Below, piece after piece: positions 48,210 to 55,806 of a stretch of 64,000 bases of DNA. How positions within the stretch are numbered: the first letter of the stretch is position 1; each line of letters opens with the position of its first letter. The notes under the pieces are model-generated. The model did no database searches, was not told the DNA's origin, and saw nothing but the letters and a program-made list of their open reading frames with translations. The position numbers and the translations under genes are program-made. This DNA is from Metallibacterium sp963794205 (GTDB lineage Bacteria; Pseudomonadota; Gammaproteobacteria; Xanthomonadales; Rhodanobacteraceae): assembly GCA_963794205.1 (NCBI GenBank), contig CAWCCR010000015.1, positions 186,001 to 250,000 of the forward strand. The letters run 5' to 3'.

Positions 48210-49079
48210 ATGAGCGATTTGTCGCAAGGCTCTCCGGCTCCCGGCTCCCGGCTCCCGGCTCCCGTTTCCTTCGAGTTCTACCCTCCCAAGACCGACGAGC
48301 AGCGCCAGCAGCTGGCGCGCGCGATCAAGCGCCTGAAAGCGCACGCGCCTGGCTTTGTGTCGGTGACCTTCGGCGCCGGGGGATCCACGCTCAGCTACAC
48401 CCCGGACACCGTGCGCCTGCTGCGCGAGCAGCACGGACTCGATGCGGTGCCGCATCTGTCGTGCATGGGCGGGACGCGACTCGAGATCGCCGAGCTGCTG
48501 GCGCGCTATCGCGCTGTCGGCTGCACCCGGGTTGTCGCGCTGCGCGGCGACCTGCCCTCGGGCATGGCCACGACCGGCGATTTCCGCTATGCCGCCGATC
48601 TGGTGCGTTTCATCCGCAGCGAGCATGGCCGGCATTTCCGCATCGAGGTCGCCGCATACCCCGAAACACACCCCCAGGCCGACGACGCGCACATCGACCT
48701 GCGCCACTTCAAGGCCAAGGTCGAGGCCGGTGCCGACGGCGCGATCACGCAGTATTTCTTCAACGCGGATGCCTATTTCCGTTTCGTCGACGAGGCGCGG
48801 CAACTGGGGGTGGGCGTGCCGATCGTGCCCGGCATCATGCCGATCTCGAACTTCGCCCAGCTGCGCCGCTTTTCCGAACTGTGCGGCGCCGAGATCCCGC
48901 GCTGGATCGTGCGCCGCATGCAGGCCTGGGGCGATGACGGCGCGTCGATCCGCGCGTTTGCCGCCGATGTGGTCGCGGCCATGTGCCGACGCCTGCTCGA
49001 TGGCGGCGCGCCCGAGCTGCACTTCTACACCCTGAATCTCGCCAGGCCGACCGAGGCGATACTGGAGCGACTGCGCTGA
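48210..49079 (+). CDS. metF: 5,10-methylenetetrahydrofolate reductase
   Basis: FAD enzyme reducing methylene-THF to methyl-THF for methionine synthesis. Core VSFEFYPPKTDEQRQQLARAI (the catalytic Glu in FEFYPPK), FVSVTFGAGGST, HLSCMGGTRLEIAELL, ALRGDLPSG and GADGAITQYFFNADAY. About 289 residues from ATG 48210; alternatives are ATG 48192 and 48201. Between the start and the core lies SPAPGSRLPAP, encoded by four tandem CCGGCTC heptamers, absent from typical MetF. It acts with MetK and AhcY in the methyl cycle. Confidence 0.93.
   Translation: MSDLSQGSPAPGSRLPAPVSFEFYPPKTDEQRQQLARAIKRLKAHAPGFVSVTFGAGGSTLSYTPDTVRLLREQHGLDAVPHLSCMGGTRLEIAELLARYRAVGCTRVVALRGDLPSGMATTGDFRYAADLVRFIRSEHGRHFRIEVAAYPETHPQADDAHIDLRHFKAKVEAGADGAITQYFFNADAYFRFVDEARQLGVGVPIVPGIMPISNFAQLRRFSELCGAEIPRWIVRRMQAWGDDGASIRAFAADVVAAMCRRLLDGGAPELHFYTLNLARPTEAILERLR
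48234..48264. repeat. Heptanucleotide repeat (CCGGCTC)4 CCG inside the metF 5' end
   Basis: Four perfect CCGGCTC units plus CCG (31 bases), lying in frame between the metF start codon and the first conserved codon. Gain or loss of one unit would shift the frame. Confidence 0.9.
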
Positions 49080-49116
49080 GAGCGCCGCATGGCGGCAGGC
49101 CCGCTAAGCTTCCGGC

Positions 49117-49683
49117 ATGCGCACGCTGCTTGCCGCTCTGTTCATCGTCAGCCTGTCGGCAGTTCTGCCCCAGGCGTCGATGGTGATGGCCGCGGCGGCG
49201 CGGCTGCAGCCGCAGCCGATCCATCGCTGCATCGGCCGCGATGGCGAGCCGGTGTTCACCGCCAAGCACTGCGCCGACGAATCACTGGTGATGGCGCCGG
49301 CGCTGGCAGGATCGGCGGCGCCCGCGGGCCCTTCCATGCATGTGTGCCCGCTGTCGCCGCAGGAGCTGCGCGACCGTGTCGCTGCGGCCTTGCAGGAACG
49401 CGATGTCAACAAGCTCGCCGGCCTGATGCTGTGGAACGGATACAGCCAGCGCGGCGCGGTGGACGTCCTGCGCCGCCTGGCAAGCCTGGTGCGGCAGCCG
49501 GTCAACGGTCTTGCACTGGCGCCCGTCTCCGCGGATGTCCCGACGTCTGCGAGCGTGCCTGCGCCAGCGAGCTCGGTCGGCATCCCCGACGGCCCGCTGC
49601 AATTGAACATCCTCGCCGAGGACGGCAGCAGCACGGTCTTCACGCTCAGCGACAGTGGCGGCTGCTGGTGGCTGCATTCCTGA
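49117..49683 (+). CDS. Secreted protein of unknown function with DUF4124-like N-terminus
   Basis: 188 residues with a signal peptide (MRTLLAALFIVSLSAVLPQA, cleavage near VMAAAA). Next comes a short IHRCIGRDGEPVFTAKHCA stretch resembling DUF4124 (a Cys-containing beta region common in Xanthomonadales secreted proteins), a helical middle (LRDRVAAALQERDVNKLAGL) and a Ser/Ala/Pro linker. It ends in a conserved-looking FTLSDSGGCWWLHS. Four cysteines suggest disulfides. No function is assigned. Confidence 0.75.
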   Translation: MRTLLAALFIVSLSAVLPQASMVMAAAARLQPQPIHRCIGRDGEPVFTAKHCADESLVMAPALAGSAAPAGPSMHVCPLSPQELRDRVAAALQERDVNKLAGLMLWNGYSQRGAVDVLRRLASLVRQPVNGLALAPVSADVPTSASVPAPASSVGIPDGPLQLNILAEDGSSTVFTLSDSGGCWWLHS

Positions 49684-49687
49684 TTGC

Positions 49688-49713
49688 CGGGACTCGGGAC
49701 TGGGACTCGGGAC
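49688..49713. repeat. Heptanucleotide repeat (CGGGACT)n, imperfect
   Basis: CGGGACT, CGGGACT, GGGACT (one base short), CGGGAC in a row, just after the stop of the secreted unknown and 100 bases before ilvE. Confidence 0.7.
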
Positions 49714-49814
49714 AAAGCTTGCGCCTTGGGCGAACGGGCTTAAGCGCTTCCCGGCTCACGGCCCCCCGGCTCAATGAGCCGCTATCATGGCGCGTTTTCC
49801 GCGGAGCACGGACC

Positions 49815-50738
49815 ATGGCCCAGCAGTATCCCGAGCACATCTGGCACAACGGCGCGATCAAGCCCTGGGCCGCGGCCACCACCCACGTGATGGCGCATGC
49901 GCTGCATTACGGCTCGTCGGTGTTCGAGGGTATCCGCAGTTACGCCACGCCGCGCGGGCCGATGATCTTCCGTCTGACTGAACACGTGAAGCGCCTGTTC
50001 AACTCGGCGCACATCTACGACATCCCGATGCCCTACTCGCGCGAAGAAATCGCGGCCGCCTGCCGCGCGGCGATCCGTGCCAATGATCTCGGCGCCGCCT
50101 ACATCCGCCCGGTCGCCTTCCGCGGCCTGGGTGGCTTCGGACTGTCGGCCGAGTGCCCGACCGATGTCGCGGTCGCCGCGTGGCCGATGGGTGCCTACCT
50201 CGGCGACGGTGTACTGGAGCAGGGCATCGACGCCTGCGTATCCAGCTGGCAGCGCTTTGCGCCCAACACCATTCCTGCCGGCGCCAAGGCGGGCGGCAAT
50301 TATCTTTCCGGCCAGCTGATCGCGCGCGAGGCGCGGCGACTGGGATTCGGAGAGGGTATCGCGCTGGCCTCGACCGGCCTGCTCAGCGAAGGCGCTGGCG
50401 AGAATCTGTTTCTGGTGATCGACGGCGCGTTGCACACCTCGCCGGTCAGTGCGGCGATCCTCAACGGCATCACCCGCCACTCGCTGATGACGCTGGCCGA
50501 GCAGGCCGGCATCAAAATCGTCGAGCGCGACCTGCCGCGTGAATACCTCTACCTCGCCGACGAGGTTTTCATGTGCGGTACCGCCGCCGAGATCACGCCG
50601 ATCCGCTCGGTCGACGGCAAGACCGTCGGCGCGGGCAACGCCGGTCCGCTGACGCGGCAGTTGCAGGCGTTGTTCTTCGGCCTGTTCGACGGCCGCACCG
50701 AGGACCGCTGGGGCTGGCTGGAGCCGGTGGTGGTCTGA
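49815..50738 (+). CDS. ilvE: Branched-chain amino acid aminotransferase
   Basis: 307-residue fold-type IV PLP transaminase for Leu/Ile/Val. N-terminal YPEHIWHNGAIKPWAAATTH, substrate-site HYGSSVFEGIRSY, RPVAFRGLGGFGL, the PLP-Lys segment GAKAGGNYLSGQLI, and ASTGLLSEGAGENLF. C-terminal ADEVFMCGTAAEITPIRSVD is classic IlvE. Start ATG 49815 with GGAG at 49803-49806. Confidence 0.96.
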   Translation: MAQQYPEHIWHNGAIKPWAAATTHVMAHALHYGSSVFEGIRSYATPRGPMIFRLTEHVKRLFNSAHIYDIPMPYSREEIAAACRAAIRANDLGAAYIRPVAFRGLGGFGLSAECPTDVAVAAWPMGAYLGDGVLEQGIDACVSSWQRFAPNTIPAGAKAGGNYLSGQLIAREARRLGFGEGIALASTGLLSEGAGENLFLVIDGALHTSPVSAAILNGITRHSLMTLAEQAGIKIVERDLPREYLYLADEVFMCGTAAEITPIRSVDGKTVGAGNAGPLTRQLQALFFGLFDGRTEDRWGWLEPVVV

Positions 50739-50742
50739 CGCA

Positions 50743-52062
50743 CTACGGGCTGCGAGCGGCTGCCGCAGGGTTTGGAACAAAGTCGAGGATCGCCACCGCG
50801 CCACCTTCCGGCCGCGGTGCCAGCCGCACGCCCCAGCCATAGAGATCGCAGAGACGGCGCACGATGGCGAGCCCGAGGCCCGCGCCCTTGCCGGCGGCAC
50901 CTTCGCCGCGCACGCCGCGCTCGAACAGGTGTTCGGCATCCTCGGCCTTGATGCCGGGGCCGGAGTCTTCGACCAGCACGCGCTCGGCCTGCACGCGAAC
51001 CCGCACGTCACCGGCCTGGGTGTACTTGAAGGCGTTGCCGATCAGATTGGCCAGTGCCACCGAGACCACCGAAGAGGGCGCGTTGACCGCCAGCGGTGCC
51101 TCGATCGCAAAGTGCACATGCACCGGCTTGCTGCCCAGCTGCGGGCGCTGCAACTCGATCACGTCGGCGGCCACCCGGGCGACGTCGGTGGTCTCGCCGT
51201 TCACCGGGCCCTGGCGCTCGGCGCGCGAGAGCAGCAGCAGTGCCTCGATCATTTCCGCCGCCTGCCGCGACGCGCGCTCGATGCGCCGCAGGCGCTCGCG
51301 CAGCTTGTCGCTGAGGTCGGGCGAGGACAGCATCAGCTCGACCGTGCTGGCGATCACCGCCAGCGGCGTGCGCAGCTCGTGGCTGACGTCGGCATTGAAC
51401 TCGCGGTCGCGCTGCACCAGTCCGGTCAGTCGTGCGGCATAGTCGTCCAGAGCCCGCGCCAGCTCGCCGACCTCGTCGTCGGCGAAATGCGGCGCCAGCG
51501 GCTGCAGCGTGCCGCTGCGGCGCGAGGCGCGCAGGCGCTGGGCGAGATTGGTGACCGGACTGATCACGCGCATGGACAGCCAAGCGCCGATAAGCACTGA
51601 CAATGCGGCGAAGACGATTACGACTGCGATCAGCGCGTACTTGAGGCGCTGCTGGCTTTTCAGCAGCTGCGAACTGTCGTACTTGACGAAAAACCAGTAA
51701 TGCGGGTCCTTGCGGACGCCCAGCTTGTATTCCTCGATGCTGCCGTCCGGTCGCGTTTCTGTGATGTCGTGGACGCCGTTGCTGAGGTCTCGCCATGAGA
51801 ACGGCACGTTGGAGAACTTGCGCTGGCTGTAGACAATGCCGCTGACCTTGTCCAGCGGCAGCTGGATCGGCACGTCGGGGTCGGCGTAAAACGCTTTGGC
51901 GTAGCCGTTGAGATTGCGCTCCAGTGAATTGCCTAGCAGCTGATTCTCAAGTCGGTCGCGCAAATAAATCGCGCTCGCCGCAAACAGCGACGTCAGGGCA
52001 ATTCCAAACACCGCGAACGAGATGAAGATGCGGCTGCGCAGCTTACGCCGTGAGGTCTGCAT
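50743..52062 (-). CDS. Sensor histidine kinase
   Basis: 439-residue membrane kinase. First helix at 11-31, a periplasmic domain of about 110 residues, second helix at about 138-158 (LKYALIAVVIVFAALSVLIG), HAMP (SPVTNLAQRL and onward), dimerisation/phosphoacceptor region NADVSHELRTPLAVI with His near 226, then ATPase motifs NLIGNAFKYT, VLVEDSGPGIK and GKGAGLGLAIVRRL. The periplasmic part binds an unknown signal. It overlaps its response regulator gene by 20 bases, so the two are translated together. Confidence 0.93.
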   Translation of the reverse strand: MQTSRRKLRSRIFISFAVFGIALTSLFAASAIYLRDRLENQLLGNSLERNLNGYAKAFYADPDVPIQLPLDKVSGIVYSQRKFSNVPFSWRDLSNGVHDITETRPDGSIEEYKLGVRKDPHYWFFVKYDSSQLLKSQQRLKYALIAVVIVFAALSVLIGAWLSMRVISPVTNLAQRLRASRRSGTLQPLAPHFADDEVGELARALDDYAARLTGLVQRDREFNADVSHELRTPLAVIASTVELMLSSPDLSDKLRERLRRIERASRQAAEMIEALLLLSRAERQGPVNGETTDVARVAADVIELQRPQLGSKPVHVHFAIEAPLAVNAPSSVVSVALANLIGNAFKYTQAGDVRVRVQAERVLVEDSGPGIKAEDAEHLFERGVRGEGAAGKGAGLGLAIVRRLCDLYGWGVRLAPRPEGGAVAILDFVPNPAAAARSP

Positions 52063-52732
52063 CCAGATCGCCCATGCGGTAGCCGATGCCGTGCCGCGTG
52101 TGGATCAGCGGCTTCTCGAACGGTTTGTCGATGACGGCACGCAGGCCGTGGATGTGCACGCGGAGCGAGTCGCTGTCGGGCAGTTCCTCGCCCCACACGC
52201 GCTGCTCGAGGTCGTGGCGGGTGACCACCGATGGGCTTGCCTCCATCAGTGCCTGCAGCAGCTTCAGCCCGATCGGATTGAGCTGGATGGACTTGCCGGC
52301 GCGGCTGACCGTGAGGGTGTCGAGGTTGTAGGTGAGGTCGACCACCTTGAGCACGCGGCTCTGCGGACCCTTGCCGCGGCGTGCCAGCACCTCGAGGCGG
52401 GCGCTGAGTTCCTGCAGCGCGAACGGTTTGGTCATGTAGTCATCGGCGCCGGACTCGAAGCCGGTCAGCTTCTGCTCCAGCGCGTCGCGCGCGGTCAGCA
52501 TCAGCACTGGCGTCTGCTTGTGCGCCTCCTGGCGCAGCTTGCGGCAGACCTCGAGCCCGTCCATGCCGGGGAGGGTCAGGTCGAGCACGATCACGTCGAA
52601 GTCGTGGACGACGGCGAGATGCAGGCCGGTGACGCCGTCGCCGGCGAAGTCCACCACGTGGCCGCGATCCTCGAGGTAGTCGCCGATGTTGGTGGCGATG
52701 TCGTTGTGGTCCTCGATCACGAGTACACGCAT
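52043..52732 (-). CDS. OmpR/PhoB-family response regulator
   Basis: 229-residue DNA-binding regulator. The receiver domain has acidic pocket E7/D8, phosphoacceptor D51 in VIVLDLTLPGMDG, and Lys in YMTKPFALQEL. The C-terminal winged helix has LNPIGLKLLQALMEASPSVVTR and DSDSLRVHIHGLRAVIDKPF, then HTRHGIGYRMG. The start at 52732 (MRVLVIEDH) is by homology; the frame runs to 52771. First gene of the two-component operon. Confidence 0.94.
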   Translation of the reverse strand: MRVLVIEDHNDIATNIGDYLEDRGHVVDFAGDGVTGLHLAVVHDFDVIVLDLTLPGMDGLEVCRKLRQEAHKQTPVLMLTARDALEQKLTGFESGADDYMTKPFALQELSARLEVLARRGKGPQSRVLKVVDLTYNLDTLTVSRAGKSIQLNPIGLKLLQALMEASPSVVTRHDLEQRVWGEELPDSDSLRVHIHGLRAVIDKPFEKPLIHTRHGIGYRMGDLDADLTA

Positions 52733-52827
52733 GAGATCTCTCCGCGCGGCAGTCAGGCCGCGCCAGCGCAAGAGTAGCGATTATCGACGATGCCGTGGCG
52801 GCGGCGTGCGCGGCGCGCATCGCGGGC

Positions 52828-52871
52828 AAGAAAAAGCCCGGCGGGACCGTGGGGGACGACCGCGCCGGGCT
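52828..52871 (-). terminator. Rho-independent terminator (minus strand)
   Basis: On the minus strand: AGCCCGGCG (with its complement at 52863-52871), 19-base loop, CGCCGGGCT, then TTTTTCTT (52828-52835). Stem of 9 bp with a genuine T-tract, the best intrinsic terminator in the window. It lies about 160 bases beyond the blaR1 stop and 100 before the response regulator start, so it ends either the blaI-blaR1 transcript or a separate small RNA. Confidence 0.8.
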
Positions 52872-52975
52872 CAAGCTACTGCCCCGATTACCGTAATCAG
52901 CCAGACACCAGACCTGAGCAGGACTCGAGCTGCACGACTACAGTGCGGTTGTTGTATCCCGGCGGCCTTTAAATG
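52872..52975 (-). ncRNA. Candidate small RNA upstream of the terminator
   Basis: The roughly 100 bases before the terminator on the minus strand contain no frame but include a GATTAC-C-GTAATC palindrome (52886-52898), an AT-rich TTTAAA patch near 52970 that could be part of a promoter, and end in the strong terminator. This would give an RNA of about 140 bases. No known family is recognised; a 3' UTR of blaR1 is the alternative. Confidence 0.35.
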
Positions 52976-53034
52976 GACGTTAAGGGGGCTTCAGGCCCGT
53001 GTTAAGCGCATGGGTTCGACGTCGCCAGCGCGAT

Positions 53035-54738
53035 TCAGCGCATTTGCGATTCCGGCGCCAGGGCTGCATCGGCATCGGTTTCGGGCGATCGGCAGATATG
53101 CGATCCGGTCACGATGCGGCAGTTCGTGACGGCCGGCAGCGTGCGCTGCGCGTCCCGGCGGGCGGGAGTCAGGGCGAATTCGAGGGTCTGACGGTAGCGC
53201 GCATCCGCCGCCGCGGTCGTCGGGGGGGCAAAACGCCAGCGGCGCAGCGCGGCCAATGCCGCGGCATCAAACACCCCGGCAGGATCGGCATGCACAATGC
53301 GCACGCCGCGGACACGGCCATCCGTCGCGAGCGCGAATTCGAGCATCACCATGCCCTGGATGCCGCGCCGCGCGGCGAGGTCCGGATAGACGGGTTGCTG
53401 CACGTGCAGCACACGGGGCAGGGTTGCCGGCGCTGCGCTGGCGGGCGGTGTGCCGGCCTGCGTGATCGGCGATGACGCGATGTCACCCGGCGTCGATGCG
53501 GTTATCGCCGGCGGAGATGGCGGCGCTGATGCGGTGGCCCCGGCGGCGGTCGCTGGCTTGGCCGGTATCTCAGCTATCGGCGCCGGCATCGCGGCAGCGG
53601 GAGCTGCCGCGGTCGCGAGCATGGCCGCTTGCAGGTGCAGCCGCGGCGGCGGGGTCGGTGTCATGCTGATGCGCGGCCACGCCCAGGTCGGCCGGGGAGG
53701 TGTGGCCAGCGTGGCCGGAATGGCGATGCCGGCTTGCACGATTCGCCGATCATGCGGCCATTGCAGGACCGCGGCCGCGGTGAGCAGGATCAGCAGCGGC
53801 AGCGCGATGTGCAGCGCAGCGCTGGAAGTCCGTCTGGTCTCGCTGAATCCGGCGATCAGTTGCGCGCGGTCGAGCAGCACGCCGCCGCTGGCGGCGAGCA
53901 CCAATGGCGTGCTTTGCGCCTGCTCCAGCCGCAACAGGGCGGCGAGATAGTCGCGGCGAGCGTCGCCGCTGGCGGCCAGAGCCAGCGAATCACAGCAGAC
54001 CTCGCGCTCGCGGCGCACGTCGCGCGAGATCCAGTGCACTGCAGGGTGATAGAACAGCAATGTCTCGAGGGCAACCTGCAGCAGGTTGACCAGCGGATCG
54101 AGGCGGCGGATGTGCGCCAGCTCGTGGGCCAGGATCAACTCGACTTCGGCAGGAGGGAACCCGCTCGCCACGGCCAGCGGAAGCAGCACCACCGGACGCA
54201 GCCAGCCGACCACGAGCGGCGCGATGGAAGCCCCGGATCCGAGCAGGATCGCCTCGCCACGCAGACCGATGCGTCGATGCAGCGACGCGAATCGTGCCTG
54301 CCAGGCGGGCAGCGGCACCGCGTGTCGCAGCAGCGCCCGCAGACGCTGCCACTCACGCAGCGCACGCCAGGCCTGCAAGCTGACGCCGAGCCACCACGCC
54401 AGCACAAGCCACGGCAATGCGGCATTCAGCGCAGCCGTGAGGGACATCCGATCGCCGGATGAGGTCGGCGCCAGCGCCGTCGTGCCGATGACCCGCAGCA
54501 GGATGGGAATGCCTTGCGGCAGTGCCGACGCCGCCAGTCGCCACGCCGTCCACAAGGGGATCAACGCAAGCGCGAGCAGGGCGGCCAGGCCCAGTGCGTA
54601 ACGCGCATTCCCGCGGGGCATGCTGCCGCGCAATGCAGCGTAGGCTGCCGCGATCAGCGCCCCTTGCCACAGCGAGTGCAACAAGGTCCAGCCGCAGACC
54701 TGGATCGCGGTGGCGAGCGCTGCCGGCCAGGTGTTCAT
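53035..54738 (-). CDS. BlaR1/MecR1-type M56 membrane metallopeptidase fused to a TonB C-terminal domain
   Basis: 567 residues. N-terminal helices, then the peptidase M56 zinc motif ILAHELAHIRRLDPL near residue 200 with downstream REVCCDSLAL. A further helix (HIALPLLILLTAAAVL) is followed by about 150 residues of Pro/Ala-rich linker. The end is a TonB-type domain (PVYPDLAARRGIQGMVMLEF and AALAALRRWRFAPP). In BlaR1/MecR1 the peptidase cleaves the BlaI repressor upon beta-lactam sensing. Here the sensor penicillin-binding domain is replaced by TonB, so the signal must differ. ATGA overlap with blaI. Confidence 0.9.
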   Translation of the reverse strand: MNTWPAALATAIQVCGWTLLHSLWQGALIAAAYAALRGSMPRGNARYALGLAALLALALIPLWTAWRLAASALPQGIPILLRVIGTTALAPTSSGDRMSLTAALNAALPWLVLAWWLGVSLQAWRALREWQRLRALLRHAVPLPAWQARFASLHRRIGLRGEAILLGSGASIAPLVVGWLRPVVLLPLAVASGFPPAEVELILAHELAHIRRLDPLVNLLQVALETLLFYHPAVHWISRDVRREREVCCDSLALAASGDARRDYLAALLRLEQAQSTPLVLAASGGVLLDRAQLIAGFSETRRTSSAALHIALPLLILLTAAAVLQWPHDRRIVQAGIAIPATLATPPRPTWAWPRISMTPTPPPRLHLQAAMLATAAAPAAAMPAPIAEIPAKPATAAGATASAPPSPPAITASTPGDIASSPITQAGTPPASAAPATLPRVLHVQQPVYPDLAARRGIQGMVMLEFALATDGRVRGVRIVHADPAGVFDAAALAALRRWRFAPPTTAAADARYRQTLEFALTPARRDAQRTLPAVTNCRIVTGSHICRSPETDADAALAPESQMR

Positions 54739-55130
54739 GGCGGCGACTCCTCGTCGAGGCGGTCGAGCAGGGTTCGTATGGCTTCGATTTCGTCGCGGCT
54801 CGCCCGTTGCCCGCCCAGCGCCTGCAGCACGAGATCGGCGCGCGAGCCTTCGAACACGCGAGCGACCAGGTCGTTGAGGAACCGGCGCTGCGTCCGTCCC
54901 TTGCTGTGGGCCGCACGATAGATGTGCGCGCGCTGCGCGTCGTCGCGCACGACCAAGCCCTTGGCATGCATCACCTGCAGCAGCTTCAGCGCGTTGGTGT
55001 AGCCGCCGCCCTGTTCGCGATAGAGCGCGGCATGCACGTCGCGCACTGTGCTGGGGCCGCGTGCCCACAGCACGTGGAGGATTTCGAGCTCGGCCTCGGT
55101 CGGCCGGGTCGGGTCGGGTCGTTTGGTCAT
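54735..55130 (-). CDS. BlaI/MecI-family transcriptional repressor
   Basis: 131-residue winged-helix repressor. It has PTEAELEILHVLWARGPSTVRDVHAAL, then YTNALKLLQVMHAKGLVVRDD, and a dimerisation tail FLNDLVARVFEGSRADLVLQAL. The start at 55130 is by homology. Coupled to the M56-TonB gene, its presumed inactivator. No beta-lactamase is adjacent, so the regulated genes are elsewhere or include this operon. Confidence 0.93.
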   Translation of the reverse strand: MTKRPDPTRPTEAELEILHVLWARGPSTVRDVHAALYREQGGGYTNALKLLQVMHAKGLVVRDDAQRAHIYRAAHSKGRTQRRFLNDLVARVFEGSRADLVLQALGGQRASRDEIEAIRTLLDRLDEESPP

Positions 55131-55154
55131 CGGACTCGGGTGCAGCGGGTGCGC

Positions 55155-55182
55155 CGGGAGCCGGCCAGCGGGCCGGCTCCCG
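55155..55182 (-). terminator. Strong hairpin after the unknown secreted protein gene
   Basis: CGGGAGCCGGCC - AGCG - GGCCGGCTCCCG, a 12-bp perfect inverted repeat starting ten bases beyond the stop at 55192. No T-tract. It separates that gene from blaI. Confidence 0.5.
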
Positions 55183-55191
55183 CAGGCCGGA

Positions 55192-55698
55192 TCAGCCGCC
55201 ACCGCCCTTGGTCTGGACACGGTTCTCGGTATTGAGCGTATTCATGGTGTACTGGGCGTTCGCACGGTCCTGCATCAACTGCCCGAACGTGCGGCATACG
55301 GTTTTAGGCAGATGCGAGCCCGTGGGCATTTCGCGCTGGCAGATGACGCGCCGGCTGTCGTTGTGGGTCAGGATCGAATTGATCTGCTCCTGGTCGTTGT
55401 ACAGCTGCGTTTTCGACGCGGCATCCATCTGCGCGACGGTGCCGTATTTGTCGAAGATCGACTGCATGTCGGCCAGCTTGCCCTGCACGGTGGTGCGTTC
55501 GTCGGGGCGTACATACTGATAGTGGCCGCCCTTGTCCATCTGCTGCTGGATGGCTGCCACGACGGCCGTGAACTGGTCCTTGGTCTGTGGCTGGGTGATC
55601 GGCGGTTCCGGCGTGTCCGCCTGCGCCGTCAGCGCGAACGCGCCGAGCAGGATCGTCAATGCCAGTGCCCAGCCCTTGCCGTGATGCGATCGAGTCAT
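55192..55698 (-). CDS. Exported protein of unknown function
   Basis: 168 residues with a clear signal peptide (WALALTILLGAFALTAQADT). The mature part is helical, with TKDQFTAVVAAIQQQMDKG, a YDK-like IFDKYGTV stretch, and two cysteines (RRVICQREMP and KTVCRTFG) likely in a disulfide. It ends in GGGG. I associate it with Xanthomonadales hypotheticals, without function. It lies upstream of blaI-blaR1 on the same strand. Confidence 0.7.
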   Translation of the reverse strand: MTRSHHGKGWALALTILLGAFALTAQADTPEPPITQPQTKDQFTAVVAAIQQQMDKGGHYQYVRPDERTTVQGKLADMQSIFDKYGTVAQMDAASKTQLYNDQEQINSILTHNDSRRVICQREMPTGSHLPKTVCRTFGQLMQDRANAQYTMNTLNTENRVQTKGGGG

Positions 55699-55806
55699 GA
55701 TGCATGTCCCCTTCAGGATTGACGCCGGCGCCTGTCTGGCGTCCTCGCCGTGTGTGCCGCCGATCCTAAAAGGCTTCGGCAGCGGATGTCAACGAAATCC
55801 TTCGTA

